Shown piece after piece: positions 27,424 to 36,124 of a stretch of 64,000 nucleotides of DNA (the first letter of the stretch is position 1; each line of letters begins with the position of its first letter). The notes under the pieces were generated by a model, which saw only the letters and a list, made by a program, of their open reading frames with translations, was not told where the DNA came from and ran no database searches. The position numbers and the translations under genes are program-made. Source of the stretch: Flavobacteriaceae bacterium (GTDB lineage Bacteria > Bacteroidota > Bacteroidia > Flavobacteriales > Flavobacteriaceae); assembly GCA_004762155.1 (NCBI GenBank), contig SIHP01000010.1:62001-126000 (forward strand), in the 5' to 3' direction.

Positions 27424-29088
27424 TTACGCTCTTTGTAGCAGAGTTGTAGGATTCATGTTAAACTCTTTTTTGAAACATTTTGTAAAATAAGAAGGACTTG
27501 AAAAACCAAATTTAAAAGCAATTTCTGTTATTGTTAAATTACTTGAAGTTAAAACATCTCTAGCATTATTTAGTCTAACGGAACTAATGAGTTGATATGG
27601 AGACCTGTTGGTCGTTGCTTTTACTTTACGTTGTAATTTACGTTCACTCATTCGCATCTTATCACTTAGCGTTTCTACATTAAAAGTATCATTCTTTATG
27701 TTTTCGTTTATAATTTGCAATACACTTTCTAAAAAAGAATCATGGTTAGAAAAAAGAGGTGTTTTATTTTGAGAAATTTCATTTTTTCCTATTGTTTTTA
27801 GATTTACATTATAAAGTTTACATAAAGTATTAGCATTATAATTAAGTATAGAAGTATTATGCAAAAAATTATTTCCTACACCAGGTAATAAGTGTTTAAC
27901 TGTTTGAGTTACTAAAATTTGATTAACTCGGAGTTGAGAAAGCATTGTTTTTTTCATGTAAAAATCTTTATCATTAAAAAACTGATCAGCATTTTTAGTT
28001 TCTTCTTTTATATAGGCTCCCATAGCCAAAGATATTTTTTCTTTTTGTAAAGCATTAAATAAAGCTATACTACAGTTTACTGCTTTACCAGGTGTCTCAA
28101 AAGTTATTGTGAAGCTTTTTGATTCTAAAAGTATAACTTCACCATTAAATTTCTTTATAAGAGGAGCTATTAAATCTAATGTAATTGTTTTATTGTAAGA
28201 AGCTACAAGTTGTCCAAACAAAACTGTAGTAAACCCTTTTTTAAAACTATTAGTTGGTTTTACATTTGTTATAAAAGATTGTATTTCATGTAAAATTTCT
28301 CTTGTATTTCCTGCCCAAAAAAGATGGTCTTTTCCTTCTAGTTCTATAAATTTAGATTTTTTAATCTGTTGTGCTATAAATTTCCCTTCTTCTACTTTTA
28401 CATCATTATCGTTTGTACGGTGTAATAATAAAGTTGGTGTTTTAATATGTTCTAAAACACCTGTAATATCTAACTCACTATTCATTTTTGTTAATCTCAT
28501 AGCAGCATTTGGACTTGCACCAGATCTAAAATAGCTTGTTAACCAATCTAAAAACTTTTCATCATTGGTTTTAGAAGGAGCTAATTTTTTTAATAACATT
28601 TCTCCACTACACCAATTATTTTGGATCATATCATACACTCTTTGTTGTTCTTCCTCCGTTGGAGCCCAAGGATAATTAGGAGTGTTTTTTCTTTTTGCAA
28701 AGACACCGAAACCAATTAAAGATAGTACCCGATTTGGATATGTAGCACTATATAAAGCAGATAAACTTCCTCCTTCTGATTGTCCAAAAAGAATGGCTTT
28801 TTTAGAATTTGCTGCATCCATAACCGCTGTAATATCCTCCATACGTTCTTCTAAAGTAGAAAACTTAATTTCTCTATCTGAAAGTCCTGTACCTCTTTTA
28901 TCAAAAATAATAATGCGCACTGTTTTACTTAATTCTTTAAAGAAATCAACTAATGCTGGACAAGACCACATACGATCTATATTTGAAACCCATCCAGGAA
29001 CATAAACTAAATCTTTATTACCAGTACCAAAAACTTGGTAGGCAATATTAATATTTCCACTTTTTGTATACTTAGTTACTGGATTCAT
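27424..29088 (-). CDS. Alpha/beta-hydrolase / degenerate cyclase / AraC fusion regulator (paralog 1)
   Basis: A 554-residue three-part protein. Residues 1-275 are an alpha/beta-hydrolase with nucleophile elbow GQSEGG (Ser104), an acid candidate near D227/D229 and histidine in GKDHLFW (255), so the triad looks intact. Residues about 285-415 follow the class III nucleotide cyclase pattern (TTVLFGQLVASY, TFETPGKAVNCSIALFNAL, AMGAYIKEE, NQILVTQTVKHLLPG). Both metal-binding Asp positions (LFTD and GDGF in active cyclases) are replaced, by Gln and Lys/Ser. Residues about 455-554 are an AraC helix-turn-helix ending FGFSSPSYFTKCFKKEFNMNP. The hydrolase-plus-cyclase pair resembles actinobacterial cyclase fusions. 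The protein probably senses a small molecule and regulates transcription. It is a close paralog of the upstream gene. Confidence 0.8.
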   Translation of the reverse strand: MNPVTKYTKSGNINIAYQVFGTGNKDLVYVPGWVSNIDRMWSCPALVDFFKELSKTVRIIIFDKRGTGLSDREIKFSTLEERMEDITAVMDAANSKKAILFGQSEGGSLSALYSATYPNRVLSLIGFGVFAKRKNTPNYPWAPTEEEQQRVYDMIQNNWCSGEMLLKKLAPSKTNDEKFLDWLTSYFRSGASPNAAMRLTKMNSELDITGVLEHIKTPTLLLHRTNDNDVKVEEGKFIAQQIKKSKFIELEGKDHLFWAGNTREILHEIQSFITNVKPTNSFKKGFTTVLFGQLVASYNKTITLDLIAPLIKKFNGEVILLESKSFTITFETPGKAVNCSIALFNALQKEKISLAMGAYIKEETKNADQFFNDKDFYMKKTMLSQLRVNQILVTQTVKHLLPGVGNNFLHNTSILNYNANTLCKLYNVNLKTIGKNEISQNKTPLFSNHDSFLESVLQIINENIKNDTFNVETLSDKMRMSERKLQRKVKATTNRSPYQLISSVRLNNARDVLTSSNLTITEIAFKFGFSSPSYFTKCFKKEFNMNPTTLLQRA

Positions 29089-29421
29089 ATCTTTTTTTTA
29101 AAGGATTAATAATTGTATTTATACTAACTTTATTTTTATAAAAAAATAAAACAGTAGTGTTAATTACTTGTTTTGATAGTACAATATTACACACCTATTG
29201 GTGCTAAATAAAAAAAGACTGTGTAAGAGGGAAAATTTGAGTTTAAAACAGAAAAAAAACCTTTAAAAAGGATATTTTATATAAATCCATAACCATCCAA
29301 AATCACTGTATTTACTGAGTTTATTGGTTTTTAAAGAATTTATAATTAAATATTTTACATGTGTCATGCATGTATAAATGATATTATAGAAAAAAGATTA
29401 AAAACACTATTTAATTATACT
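29089..29421. other. Intergenic region between the two paralogous regulators
   Basis: No gene is seen. An imperfect dyad TACATG TGT CATGCATGTA lies near 29356-29374. It could be an operator for the AraC-type proteins, although AraC family sites are more often direct repeats. The remainder is AT-rich without recognisable promoter boxes. Confidence 0.4.
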
Positions 29422-29463
29422 TAAAAAAGCTTTTGAACATAATTAAATACTTTCTCAAAAGCT
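29422..29463 (-). terminator. Terminator of the second hydrolase-AraC gene
   Basis: AGCTTTTGA at 29428-29436 pairs perfectly with TCAAAAGCT at 29455-29463. On the minus strand the stem is followed by TTTTTTAAG. It lies about 65 bases after the stop at 29528. Confidence 0.75.
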
Positions 29464-29527
29464 CTTCTGAGTTTAGTTGAATTTCAAAAAATTAAAACTA
29501 AAATAAATGTAAAGTGTTTTGTTTTTT

Positions 29528-31195
29528 TTAAACTTTTTGATTTATTGAATTTGGATTGGTTCCAAATTCTTTTTTAAAACATTTTGAAAAATAAGAAGGA
29601 CTTGAGAATCCATATCTAAACGCTATTTCTGCAACCGTTAAATTAGTAGAAATTAAAACTTCTTTAGCTTTATTTAACCTAATAGAATTAATTAATTGGT
29701 TAGGCGATTTATTAGTAGTTTCTTTAATTTTACGTTGTAATTGTCGTTCACTCATTCGTATTTTAGTACTTAATATTTCTACATTAAAAACATCACTTTC
29801 TATATTTCTATCTATAATTTGTAAAACATCTTCTAAAAAAGAATCATATTTAAAAAAACTACGTTTTTTTGTCTCTTCAATTTCCTTATTAATAGTTGCT
29901 TCTTTACTTATACTATAGAGTTTACATAAATTATTAGAGGCATAATTAAGTATTGATGTATTTTGTAAAAAATTAATAGATGATCCTGATAGTAAATGTT
30001 TAACGGTCTGGGTTACCAAAATTTGATTAGGATGTAACTGAGAGAGTATAGCTTTGGTTATATAAAAATCTAATCCTTCTAAATGCTGATAATCATCTAT
30101 AATTCCTTCTTTTATATAAATCCCCATAGCTAAAGATGTTTTTACTTCTTTTAATGCTTTTAATAAAGCAATACTACAATGAACTGCTTTACCTGGTACT
30201 TCAAAGGATACAGCAAATCTTTTTTGATCAAGATCTATTATAACACCTCCAAATTGTTTTACAAACTCTTCAACCATATCTAATTTAACTCCAGACCTTA
30301 ATGAAGATATAAAGTGTCCAAATAATATTGTTTTTAATCTATTTTTATGATTTTTATTTGGGTTAAGATCCATAATAAAAGACTTCATTTCTTTTAAAAT
30401 TTCTTTTGTGTCACCTGCCCAAAAAAGATGGTCTTCTCCTTCTAGTTCTACAAATTTTGATCCTTTAATATGTTTTGCTATAAATTTCCCTTCATCTATT
30501 TTCACATCAATGTCATGAGTACGCTGCATTAATAAAGTGGGTACTCGTATGTATCCTAAAATATCAACAATATCTACTTCTGTATTCATTTTAGTTAACT
30601 GTATTGCTGCATTTGGACTTGCTCCTGATCTAAAATAACTAGCCAACCAATTCATAAATTTTTTGTCATTTGCCTTAGATGGTGCTAATTTTTCTAATAA
30701 CATTTCTTCACTACACCAATTATTATCAATCATAGCATACACCTTTTCACGTTCTTCGTCTGTTGGCGCCCATGGATAATCCTTTGAATATCTTCTCTTT
30801 GCAAATGCTCCAAAACCTATTAATGAAAGTACTTTGTTAGGATAAGTAGCACTAAACAATGCAGAAGCACTTCCTCCTTCTGAATGCCCAAAAAGGATTG
30901 CTTTTGTTGAGTTAGCTGCATTCATAACTGCATTTATGTCATCCATTCTTTCTTCTAATGTAGACAATTCAACTACTCTATCTGAAAGACCTGTTCCTCT
31001 TTTATCAAAAAGAATAATACGAACTGTTTTACTTAATTTTTTAAAAAAACTTACCAATTCCGGACAAGCCCACATACAATCTATATTTGAAACCCAACCT
31101 GGAACATAAACTAAATCAATATCTCCACAACCAAAAATTTGATAGGCAATACTAATCTCTCCACTTTTGGTATATTCTGTCTTTGGGACAATCAT
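29528..31195 (-). CDS. Alpha/beta-hydrolase / degenerate cyclase / AraC fusion regulator (paralog 2)
   Basis: A 555-residue protein collinear with the 27424-29088 gene over its whole length. The hydrolase elbow is GHSEGG (Ser105) with histidine in GEDHLFW (256). The cyclase-like part reads TILFGHFISSL, SFEVPGKAVHCSIALLKAL and NQILVTQTVKHLLSG, again lacking both metal-binding aspartates. The AraC domain ends FRYGFSSPSYFSKCFKKEFGTNP. Same strand and head-to-tail order indicate an old tandem duplication. The most divergent stretches are the linker before the AraC domain and the cyclase loop after the IKEG motif, which may give different ligand specificity. A perfect 11-bp inverted repeat lies 46 bases before the start codon. 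Confidence 0.8.
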   Translation of the reverse strand: MIVPKTEYTKSGEISIAYQIFGCGDIDLVYVPGWVSNIDCMWACPELVSFFKKLSKTVRIILFDKRGTGLSDRVVELSTLEERMDDINAVMNAANSTKAILFGHSEGGSASALFSATYPNKVLSLIGFGAFAKRRYSKDYPWAPTDEEREKVYAMIDNNWCSEEMLLEKLAPSKANDKKFMNWLASYFRSGASPNAAIQLTKMNTEVDIVDILGYIRVPTLLMQRTHDIDVKIDEGKFIAKHIKGSKFVELEGEDHLFWAGDTKEILKEMKSFIMDLNPNKNHKNRLKTILFGHFISSLRSGVKLDMVEEFVKQFGGVIIDLDQKRFAVSFEVPGKAVHCSIALLKALKEVKTSLAMGIYIKEGIIDDYQHLEGLDFYITKAILSQLHPNQILVTQTVKHLLSGSSINFLQNTSILNYASNNLCKLYSISKEATINKEIEETKKRSFFKYDSFLEDVLQIIDRNIESDVFNVEILSTKIRMSERQLQRKIKETTNKSPNQLINSIRLNKAKEVLISTNLTVAEIAFRYGFSSPSYFSKCFKKEFGTNPNSINQKV

Positions 31196-31240
31196 CTAGC
31201 TTTATAATTTTATTATAGAGCTCAATATGCTGTAAGTAAT

Positions 31241-31271
31241 TCATTCATAAATACAAATACTTTATGAATGA
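31241..31271. promoter_or_regulatory. Inverted repeat before the paralog 2 start codon
   Basis: TCATTCATAAA (31241-31251) and TTTATGAATGA (31261-31271) are perfect inverse complements with a 9-base spacer, 46 bases upstream of the start at 31195. A candidate operator, or an attenuator hairpin lacking a T-run. Confidence 0.5.
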
Positions 31272-31388
31272 GATAAAGAAGACTATGAACGAGAAAAAAA
31301 AGACATGAATATTTATGTTTTTTTAATAAAATTCATTTAAAATAATGGATTTTATTTTTGAAGTACTCTTAAAAGTTGTGACACCTTA

Positions 31389-32513
31389 TTAAATATTTAA
31401 CCACCTCTTAAACTCAGCAACTTTATTCTTCTTTATTAAAATTAAAGCATCTGAATCATTAATTACAATTTTAAGCTGACTATTACCATATTTTATAATT
31501 TTTTCAATGGTAATAATATTAATAATAAACTGACGATTTGCTCTAAAAAACAAAGTGGTATCCAAATCTTTATAAATTTCATCTAAACTAGCATTACTAA
31601 TCGACTTTTTTCCTTTGTCATCTACAATATAAGTAACAGAATTCTCGGTATAAATGAGTGAAATATTTTTAATAAAAATCGGTACAATTTCACTTCCTTT
31701 ATATCCTAATATTCTTAATTTTTGTAAATCATTAAACTTTCTTGATTCCTCTATATTTTTTTCTTTAGTAATTGTATTACCTATTGAAACTTTTTGTTGG
31801 TACGTAAATACTCCTAAATTCAACTTTGTAATATTTATGATATCATTTTCTAGGTCTGAGTTTTTAGCTTCAAGAGTTTTTTCATATTTACTACCTATAA
31901 AACGTACTGTAAAAAATGAAATAGTAATAATAAGTACTCCCATTAAGATAAAAATTGAATATAAACGTCTTTTTAATTTTGTAACATTTAGTAATAATTT
32001 ATCTAAGTTTACTACAGATACGATCTTCAAATCTGTATTTTTAATTGATTTTTCATAAAAAACCTCTAAATTATTTCGCTCTTTATTTTCATTAAGTTCA
32101 TTCTTATGACGCATTATAATATCATGAACTGCACTTAAATTAATTGCTCCTTGATTTACTGCTTTTTCTAGCTTTCTACTAATACTAAAACTTTCTTTTA
32201 TTTGAGTGATTTTTGGATGACAAATCAGTTTATTATTTTTGTCTAAAACTGATAGATAAGTTACTCCTGACTCTACAGCGTACAAAACTTCCTGAATATT
32301 AGAGGTTAAAACTTCTTTATCAATTTTGTTTTCCGTTTGAAGTGTAATAAAGTATGTAAGTTTTTGAACTTCTTTTTTACTTTCTTCAAGAGCTGATTCT
32401 AATAATAAATTAACATTTATTTTTATACTATAATTTATTCCTATTGATCCACTAAATAAGAATACACAAAAGATTGAAATAAAAGTCAGAAAATATAATC
32501 TATCCTTTCCCAT
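31389..32513 (-). CDS. Membrane-bound LytTR-family regulator with periplasmic sensor
   Basis: A 374-residue protein. A first TM helix (FLTFISIFCVFLFSGSIGINYS) and a second near 180-200 (IFILMGVLIITISFFTVRFIG) bracket a periplasmic domain of about 150 residues. That domain contains YLSVLDKNNKLICHPKI, the pattern of a single-Cache (sCache/PAS-like) sensor. The C-terminal 95 residues (IPIFIKNISLIYTENSVTYIVDD to LFFRANRQFIIN) are a LytTR DNA-binding domain, with the RANRQFIIN core clear. It thus couples an outside ligand directly to transcription without a kinase. It stands alone between the AraC-type paralogs and the eCIS cargo genes. Its target is unknown, but the cargo or MACPF genes are natural candidates. 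Confidence 0.85.
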   Translation of the reverse strand: MGKDRLYFLTFISIFCVFLFSGSIGINYSIKINVNLLLESALEESKKEVQKLTYFITLQTENKIDKEVLTSNIQEVLYAVESGVTYLSVLDKNNKLICHPKITQIKESFSISRKLEKAVNQGAINLSAVHDIIMRHKNELNENKERNNLEVFYEKSIKNTDLKIVSVVNLDKLLLNVTKLKRRLYSIFILMGVLIITISFFTVRFIGSKYEKTLEAKNSDLENDIINITKLNLGVFTYQQKVSIGNTITKEKNIEESRKFNDLQKLRILGYKGSEIVPIFIKNISLIYTENSVTYIVDDKGKKSISNASLDEIYKDLDTTLFFRANRQFIINIITIEKIIKYGNSQLKIVINDSDALILIKKNKVAEFKRWLNI

Positions 32514-33013
32514 TAATAATTTAAAATTAGTAGTTTATTTAAAAAATAATTGTGTTGAAACCTAATCAAAGAAAGGAAATATAATTAAAGGATACAACCA
32601 ATTTATTACTTTCTTTGATTATAACTCGTGTTTTTATTATTGATTAAGACTTAAATTATTCTGTTCCTAAACCCTTTTTTAATTCTGTATTAAAACGATA
32701 TTAGTAACTTATCTAAAACCAGCTTACTTCTTCACTATACTTGGTTTTGTTCATCGTGATAATAGTTATAATTCTTATCACTTCATTGTAAATGGAATGC
32801 AATGAAAATAAAAAGTACACTACACGGATTACAAAGCTGTACTATCTAGTTTTTAAGTTGTAACGTATAGCGTATACCTTTGAATTTGTTATACTAGTTA
32901 CGCTTTAATTTTACTCATAAATAAACTATTTTTTCCACATAAACCTTTTTAGAAGAAGGTACAGTTGTTATCCTTACTATTTACACTTGTAATTATAAAT
33001 TAGCGAAAAAAGA
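32514..33013. repeat. Non-coding region with two cargo-flank repeats
   Basis: No gene. The stretch 32716-32780 (AGCTTACTTCTTCACTATAC and following) recurs at 34554-34612, on the other side of the 33014-34471 cargo gene. The stretch 32867-32976 (TTTAATTTTACTCATAAA and AAACCTTTTT with AGAAGAAG) recurs at 35881-35990, just after the 36125 cargo gene. The repeats tie the 3' flanks of the cargo genes together and suggest cassette duplication. Confidence 0.7.
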
Positions 33014-34471
33014 TTATATGTCTAAGTCAGATTCTGAATTATTTGAAGTTTTAGTATCTACTTTTCTTTCTGGAGGTTTGACATAAAATCCTTCTTGCTC
33101 TGCCTTTAATATTCTTTCAAATTTTTCATAGATTGGCTCAAACTGTTCTTTGGTTATAAGGTTATAATCTCTATCGTGCTTTCCAGTTTTTGCTTCGATA
33201 TGTTTAGCGTGCTTATTTCCTATTTTCCAAATCCCCTTTGCTTTATCATTTATATTTGCTCCATTGTGCATATACTCAGACCTGAGAAAAGATATCGTAT
33301 CAGATGGTTCCAATTCCACCCCGTAATATTTACCTTTTTTCTCTTCTTTTAACTCAAAATATTCGTTTCGTATTCTCATATATTCTTTTAATGATGGTTC
33401 AAACCCATCTTTTCCATTTTCTAGTAAATCAATCATACTTAAAACCAATTTTATGGCAGATTCAGTAAGTTCTCTTCTATCTTGTAAAGTAGAATCCGTT
33501 AAATCATTTGGAACAAGTTTTTGGTAAATAGTGTTTTCATTATCATCAATCTGCTTATACTCCTCTTGCGCTTCATATAAACAAGCTTTTTCTTTCTTAA
33601 ATACACTTAATTGTTGATTTAGTATAAGTTGATTTATTGGTAACATGGTAAATTTTCTGAAAAAATCAAAGAAATAAGTAAAGCGAAACCAAAAACGGTA
33701 ATAGTGAGAGTCTACCTTCACATTATCGTATTCAAATTTACTTTCCCTCCAATAGCTTCCTCTTGCCTCTCTTATCGCAAGCAAAGCTTCATTTTTCCTT
33801 TGCTGCTCTGCCTCAGTGGGAGTCATAAATGTTTCATAATGTGTTTCGCCTATTACATTTAATTTGTCATCAACAATTTTTGCTTCTTCTCTTTGTACTA
33901 CATTATTTAATATATTTTTAGATTTTACTTCTTCATTATAAGACGAAGTAGGAAAAATGTTTTTTTCTGCCTTTGCTCCCATTACGTCAGCTTCTTTCTC
34001 CAATCCAGCATCATCATTAATACTTACTTTACTTTTTAGTTGCCTAGTAGGTTTTACACGACCTTGCTTTTGTTGTACTACATGCCAAGCCTCGTGTGGT
34101 AAATGTTTTTCTTGATTTGGTGCCAAATGAATATCGGTTCCTTGTGCGTAAGCATGTGCTTGTAATTGTGCTGGCTTGCTGGAGTTGTAATGTACTTTTA
34201 CATCGTCCATAGAAAAACCAGATAGGTTTTCTATCCCCGATTTTAAGTTGTCGGGCAAACCTGTATTATTCGTTTTACATTGTAGAATTGGTTTATTTGC
34301 AGCATTATGCATTCCTACCTGCAATTTACGTTGTACAAGTGTAGATTGCCTGTTATCTTTTATAGTTGCTTCTCCGCCTATGCTTTGTACTTTTTGTATT
34401 TTTTGTACTTTTTGTACTTTTTGAATCGTACTCTTTTTCAATTCTTGGTTATTTTCTTTTGCTGTTTTCAT
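33014..34471 (-). CDS. eCIS cargo: DUF4157 protein with GExH...GxxH payload (cargo 3)
   Basis: A 485-residue protein with no signal peptide. Residues 1-70 form a disordered leader with a QKVQKIQKV micro-repeat and the motif [11 protein letters not shown] (31-41). Residues 71-165 are the DUF4157 eCIS core, with [11 protein letters not shown] (HEAWH 126-130). The payload starts near 195. It has GETH at 208-211 and GNKH at 418-421, separated by a helical, charged stretch. The GExH ... GxxH pair is the signature layout of the TIKI/TraB/ChaN/EreA superfamily, so a metal-dependent hydrolase or peptidase is possible but unproven. The payload is homologous to that of the 36125 gene. DUF4157 proteins are known eCIS-associated cargo; this one should be loaded into the particle and delivered. 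Confidence 0.78.
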   Translation of the reverse strand: MKTAKENNQELKKSTIQKVQKVQKIQKVQSIGGEATIKDNRQSTLVQRKLQVGMHNAANKPILQCKTNNTGLPDNLKSGIENLSGFSMDDVKVHYNSSKPAQLQAHAYAQGTDIHLAPNQEKHLPHEAWHVVQQKQGRVKPTRQLKSKVSINDDAGLEKEADVMGAKAEKNIFPTSSYNEEVKSKNILNNVVQREEAKIVDDKLNVIGETHYETFMTPTEAEQQRKNEALLAIREARGSYWRESKFEYDNVKVDSHYYRFWFRFTYFFDFFRKFTMLPINQLILNQQLSVFKKEKACLYEAQEEYKQIDDNENTIYQKLVPNDLTDSTLQDRRELTESAIKLVLSMIDLLENGKDGFEPSLKEYMRIRNEYFELKEEKKGKYYGVELEPSDTISFLRSEYMHNGANINDKAKGIWKIGNKHAKHIEAKTGKHDRDYNLITKEQFEPIYEKFERILKAEQEGFYVKPPERKVDTKTSNNSESDLDI

Positions 34472-35164
34472 TGTTGGTTAAAAAATTTAAGAACACGTTA
34501 TTGATTCTTTTTTAGTAAGAATTCTATTACACAGCTGTACGGCTTTCGTATTAAAAATAGCTTACTTCTTTACTATACTTCGTTTTTTCATTATGATTGT
34601 TATAGTTCTTACCTAAGTTCGATTTAAAAAACACTAGAAATCAAATACTTATAACTAAATAGTGTTTTATATCTAAAGGAGCGCAATCAAAAGCTTATTA
34701 AATTGTAAGAAAATAATTAAATCTCGACTTTAGCCTGTCTTGAGCGATAGTCGAAAGGCTCGATTTGACACTTAAGTTGTTTTTTTTGAATATCAACACT
34801 AAATAATGCTAATATTAATCGAACTCACGTTTCTTATACTATTTACGGAATTAAATCTCATTATTATACATGTCACTTCAAGGAATTTTAACAACAGAGA
34901 ATGCGTTAAAGTTTTACTGAATCTAGTTTAGTAGCGCTATCAAGAAGCATTCGTTTAGGAAAAATATTCTCTATACATTTTTTATTTCGTTGTCACTTCA
35001 TAAAAAACACTCTATCTGACACAGGCGAAATTTTTATTTACAAATCGTATTACTAAGTTTTTACGTTAAAAACGTATCAGTAAAAAAATAAATACTCTTT
35101 CTATTTCGATGCAATGCCGTTTAAACGCGACAAATTTCTTCAAAAGTAAGATTCAACAATATGA
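34472..35164. repeat. Repeat-rich non-coding region
   Basis: No gene is supported. It contains the cargo-flank repeat 34554-34612 and a decayed dispersed element near 34678-34832, with GAGCGCAATCAAAAG, GAGCGATAGTCGAAAGG and TCGAACTCACG. It also holds a diverged 151-bp relative of the 127-bp element at 34871-35021, with ends TGTCACTTC and TCTGACA and the inner match CTATACATTTTTTATTTCG. A patch of inactive mobile repeats beside cargo genes. Confidence 0.65.
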
Positions 35165-35761
35165 TTAAAATAATTCTTTTTTTACGCGTAAGATGGCATC
35201 TAAATGAAATTTTATAATTTTTTCCCTGCCTTCTTTTGTCATGAGTATTGTTTTACACTCTTCTTCAGTATCCATAAAAAAGTTCTCGGTAAGAATAGCG
35301 GGCATTATTGTTTTAGTAAGTACATAAAAATGTTCTTCTTTATCTAAATCTCCATCGGAAAAATCTGTTCGTAAAATTCTATCAGGAAATTCTTCTTTAT
35401 ACATTTCACCAAATAGTGTGGCTATTTGATCACTTTTAGTATCTCCAGGTGATGTAAAAAATTCTGAACCTTTACCACCGCCAGCATTAGCATGTACACT
35501 TAAATAAAAGCATTTTTTATCGGCATATTTATTTGCGCGCTTTACTCTAGTTTCTAAACTTACATCCCAATATTCGGGTGCTATATTTACGTAAGGTATA
35601 TGTAAGTGTGTTAATTCTTGAACAATGCCATTTACAATCGCTCTATTAAATTCCCCTTCAAAAAGTTGTGAGCCGTCGTCCCATATTGGACTTCTTTTAC
35701 CACTAGTTTGATATTCTGAATTAATTAACCCTCCATGTCCGTTGTCTAGTAAAACTATCAT
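35165..35761 (-). CDS. N-acetylmuramoyl-L-alanine amidase (Amidase_3)
   Basis: A 198-residue peptidoglycan hydrolase consisting of the catalytic domain alone. Zinc ligands and catalytic residues are readable: DNGHGG (His9), EGEFN (Glu35), SVHANAGGG (His90) and ILTENFFMDTEEE (Glu159). There is no signal peptide, so it would need lysis, a holin-like route or delivery to reach the wall. It cuts the amide bond between N-acetylmuramic acid and the stem peptide. It sits between two DUF4157 cargo genes on the same strand, with gaps of 363 and 693 bases, so it has its own transcription unit or a long leader. It may help release eCIS particles by lysis or itself be delivered. Confidence 0.85.
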   Translation of the reverse strand: MIVLLDNGHGGLINSEYQTSGKRSPIWDDGSQLFEGEFNRAIVNGIVQELTHLHIPYVNIAPEYWDVSLETRVKRANKYADKKCFYLSVHANAGGGKGSEFFTSPGDTKSDQIATLFGEMYKEEFPDRILRTDFSDGDLDKEEHFYVLTKTIMPAILTENFFMDTEEECKTILMTKEGREKIIKFHLDAILRVKKELF

Positions 35762-36124
35762 ATTTAAAATTTTTATGTAATTAATAATTAGCGTTTATGT
35801 TATGTGTTCTTTAATAGGCTACCTGTTGGGTTTTAGTATTTATTTTAGTTTTGTCTATTGTATTTTATTGTCCGCTACAAATAGTATATGCCTTTTATTT
35901 GTAATACCAGTTATGATTTAATTTTACTCATAAACAAACTGTTTTTTTGTGTAAACCTTTTTCAGAAGAAGACACTTTTATTCTTCTCTTTGTTGCCGCC
36001 ACTAGTTGCAAACTAGCGGGATCGGAAGAATAAATACTATAATTTTGTAAAAAAACAGTTAACTTTCTTTGTTTCTCCAGAAAATTATAACATGATCATT
36101 CATATAAACTTAAAAAAGAATTAT
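35762..36124. repeat. Non-coding gap with cargo-flank repeat and hairpin
   Basis: No gene. 35881-35990 is homologous to 32867-32976 (TTTAATTTTACTCATAAA core). A hairpin CTAGTT GCA AACTAG at 36002-36016 lies in an unusually GC-rich patch (GCCGCCACTAG ... CTAGCGGGATCGG). It has no T-run and looks like a REP-type unit rather than a terminator. Confidence 0.55.

Noticed and set aside
34307..34504. Plus-strand frame with [10 protein letters not shown] repeat
   Set aside because: Antisense reading of the QKVQKIQKV micro-repeat in the cargo leader.
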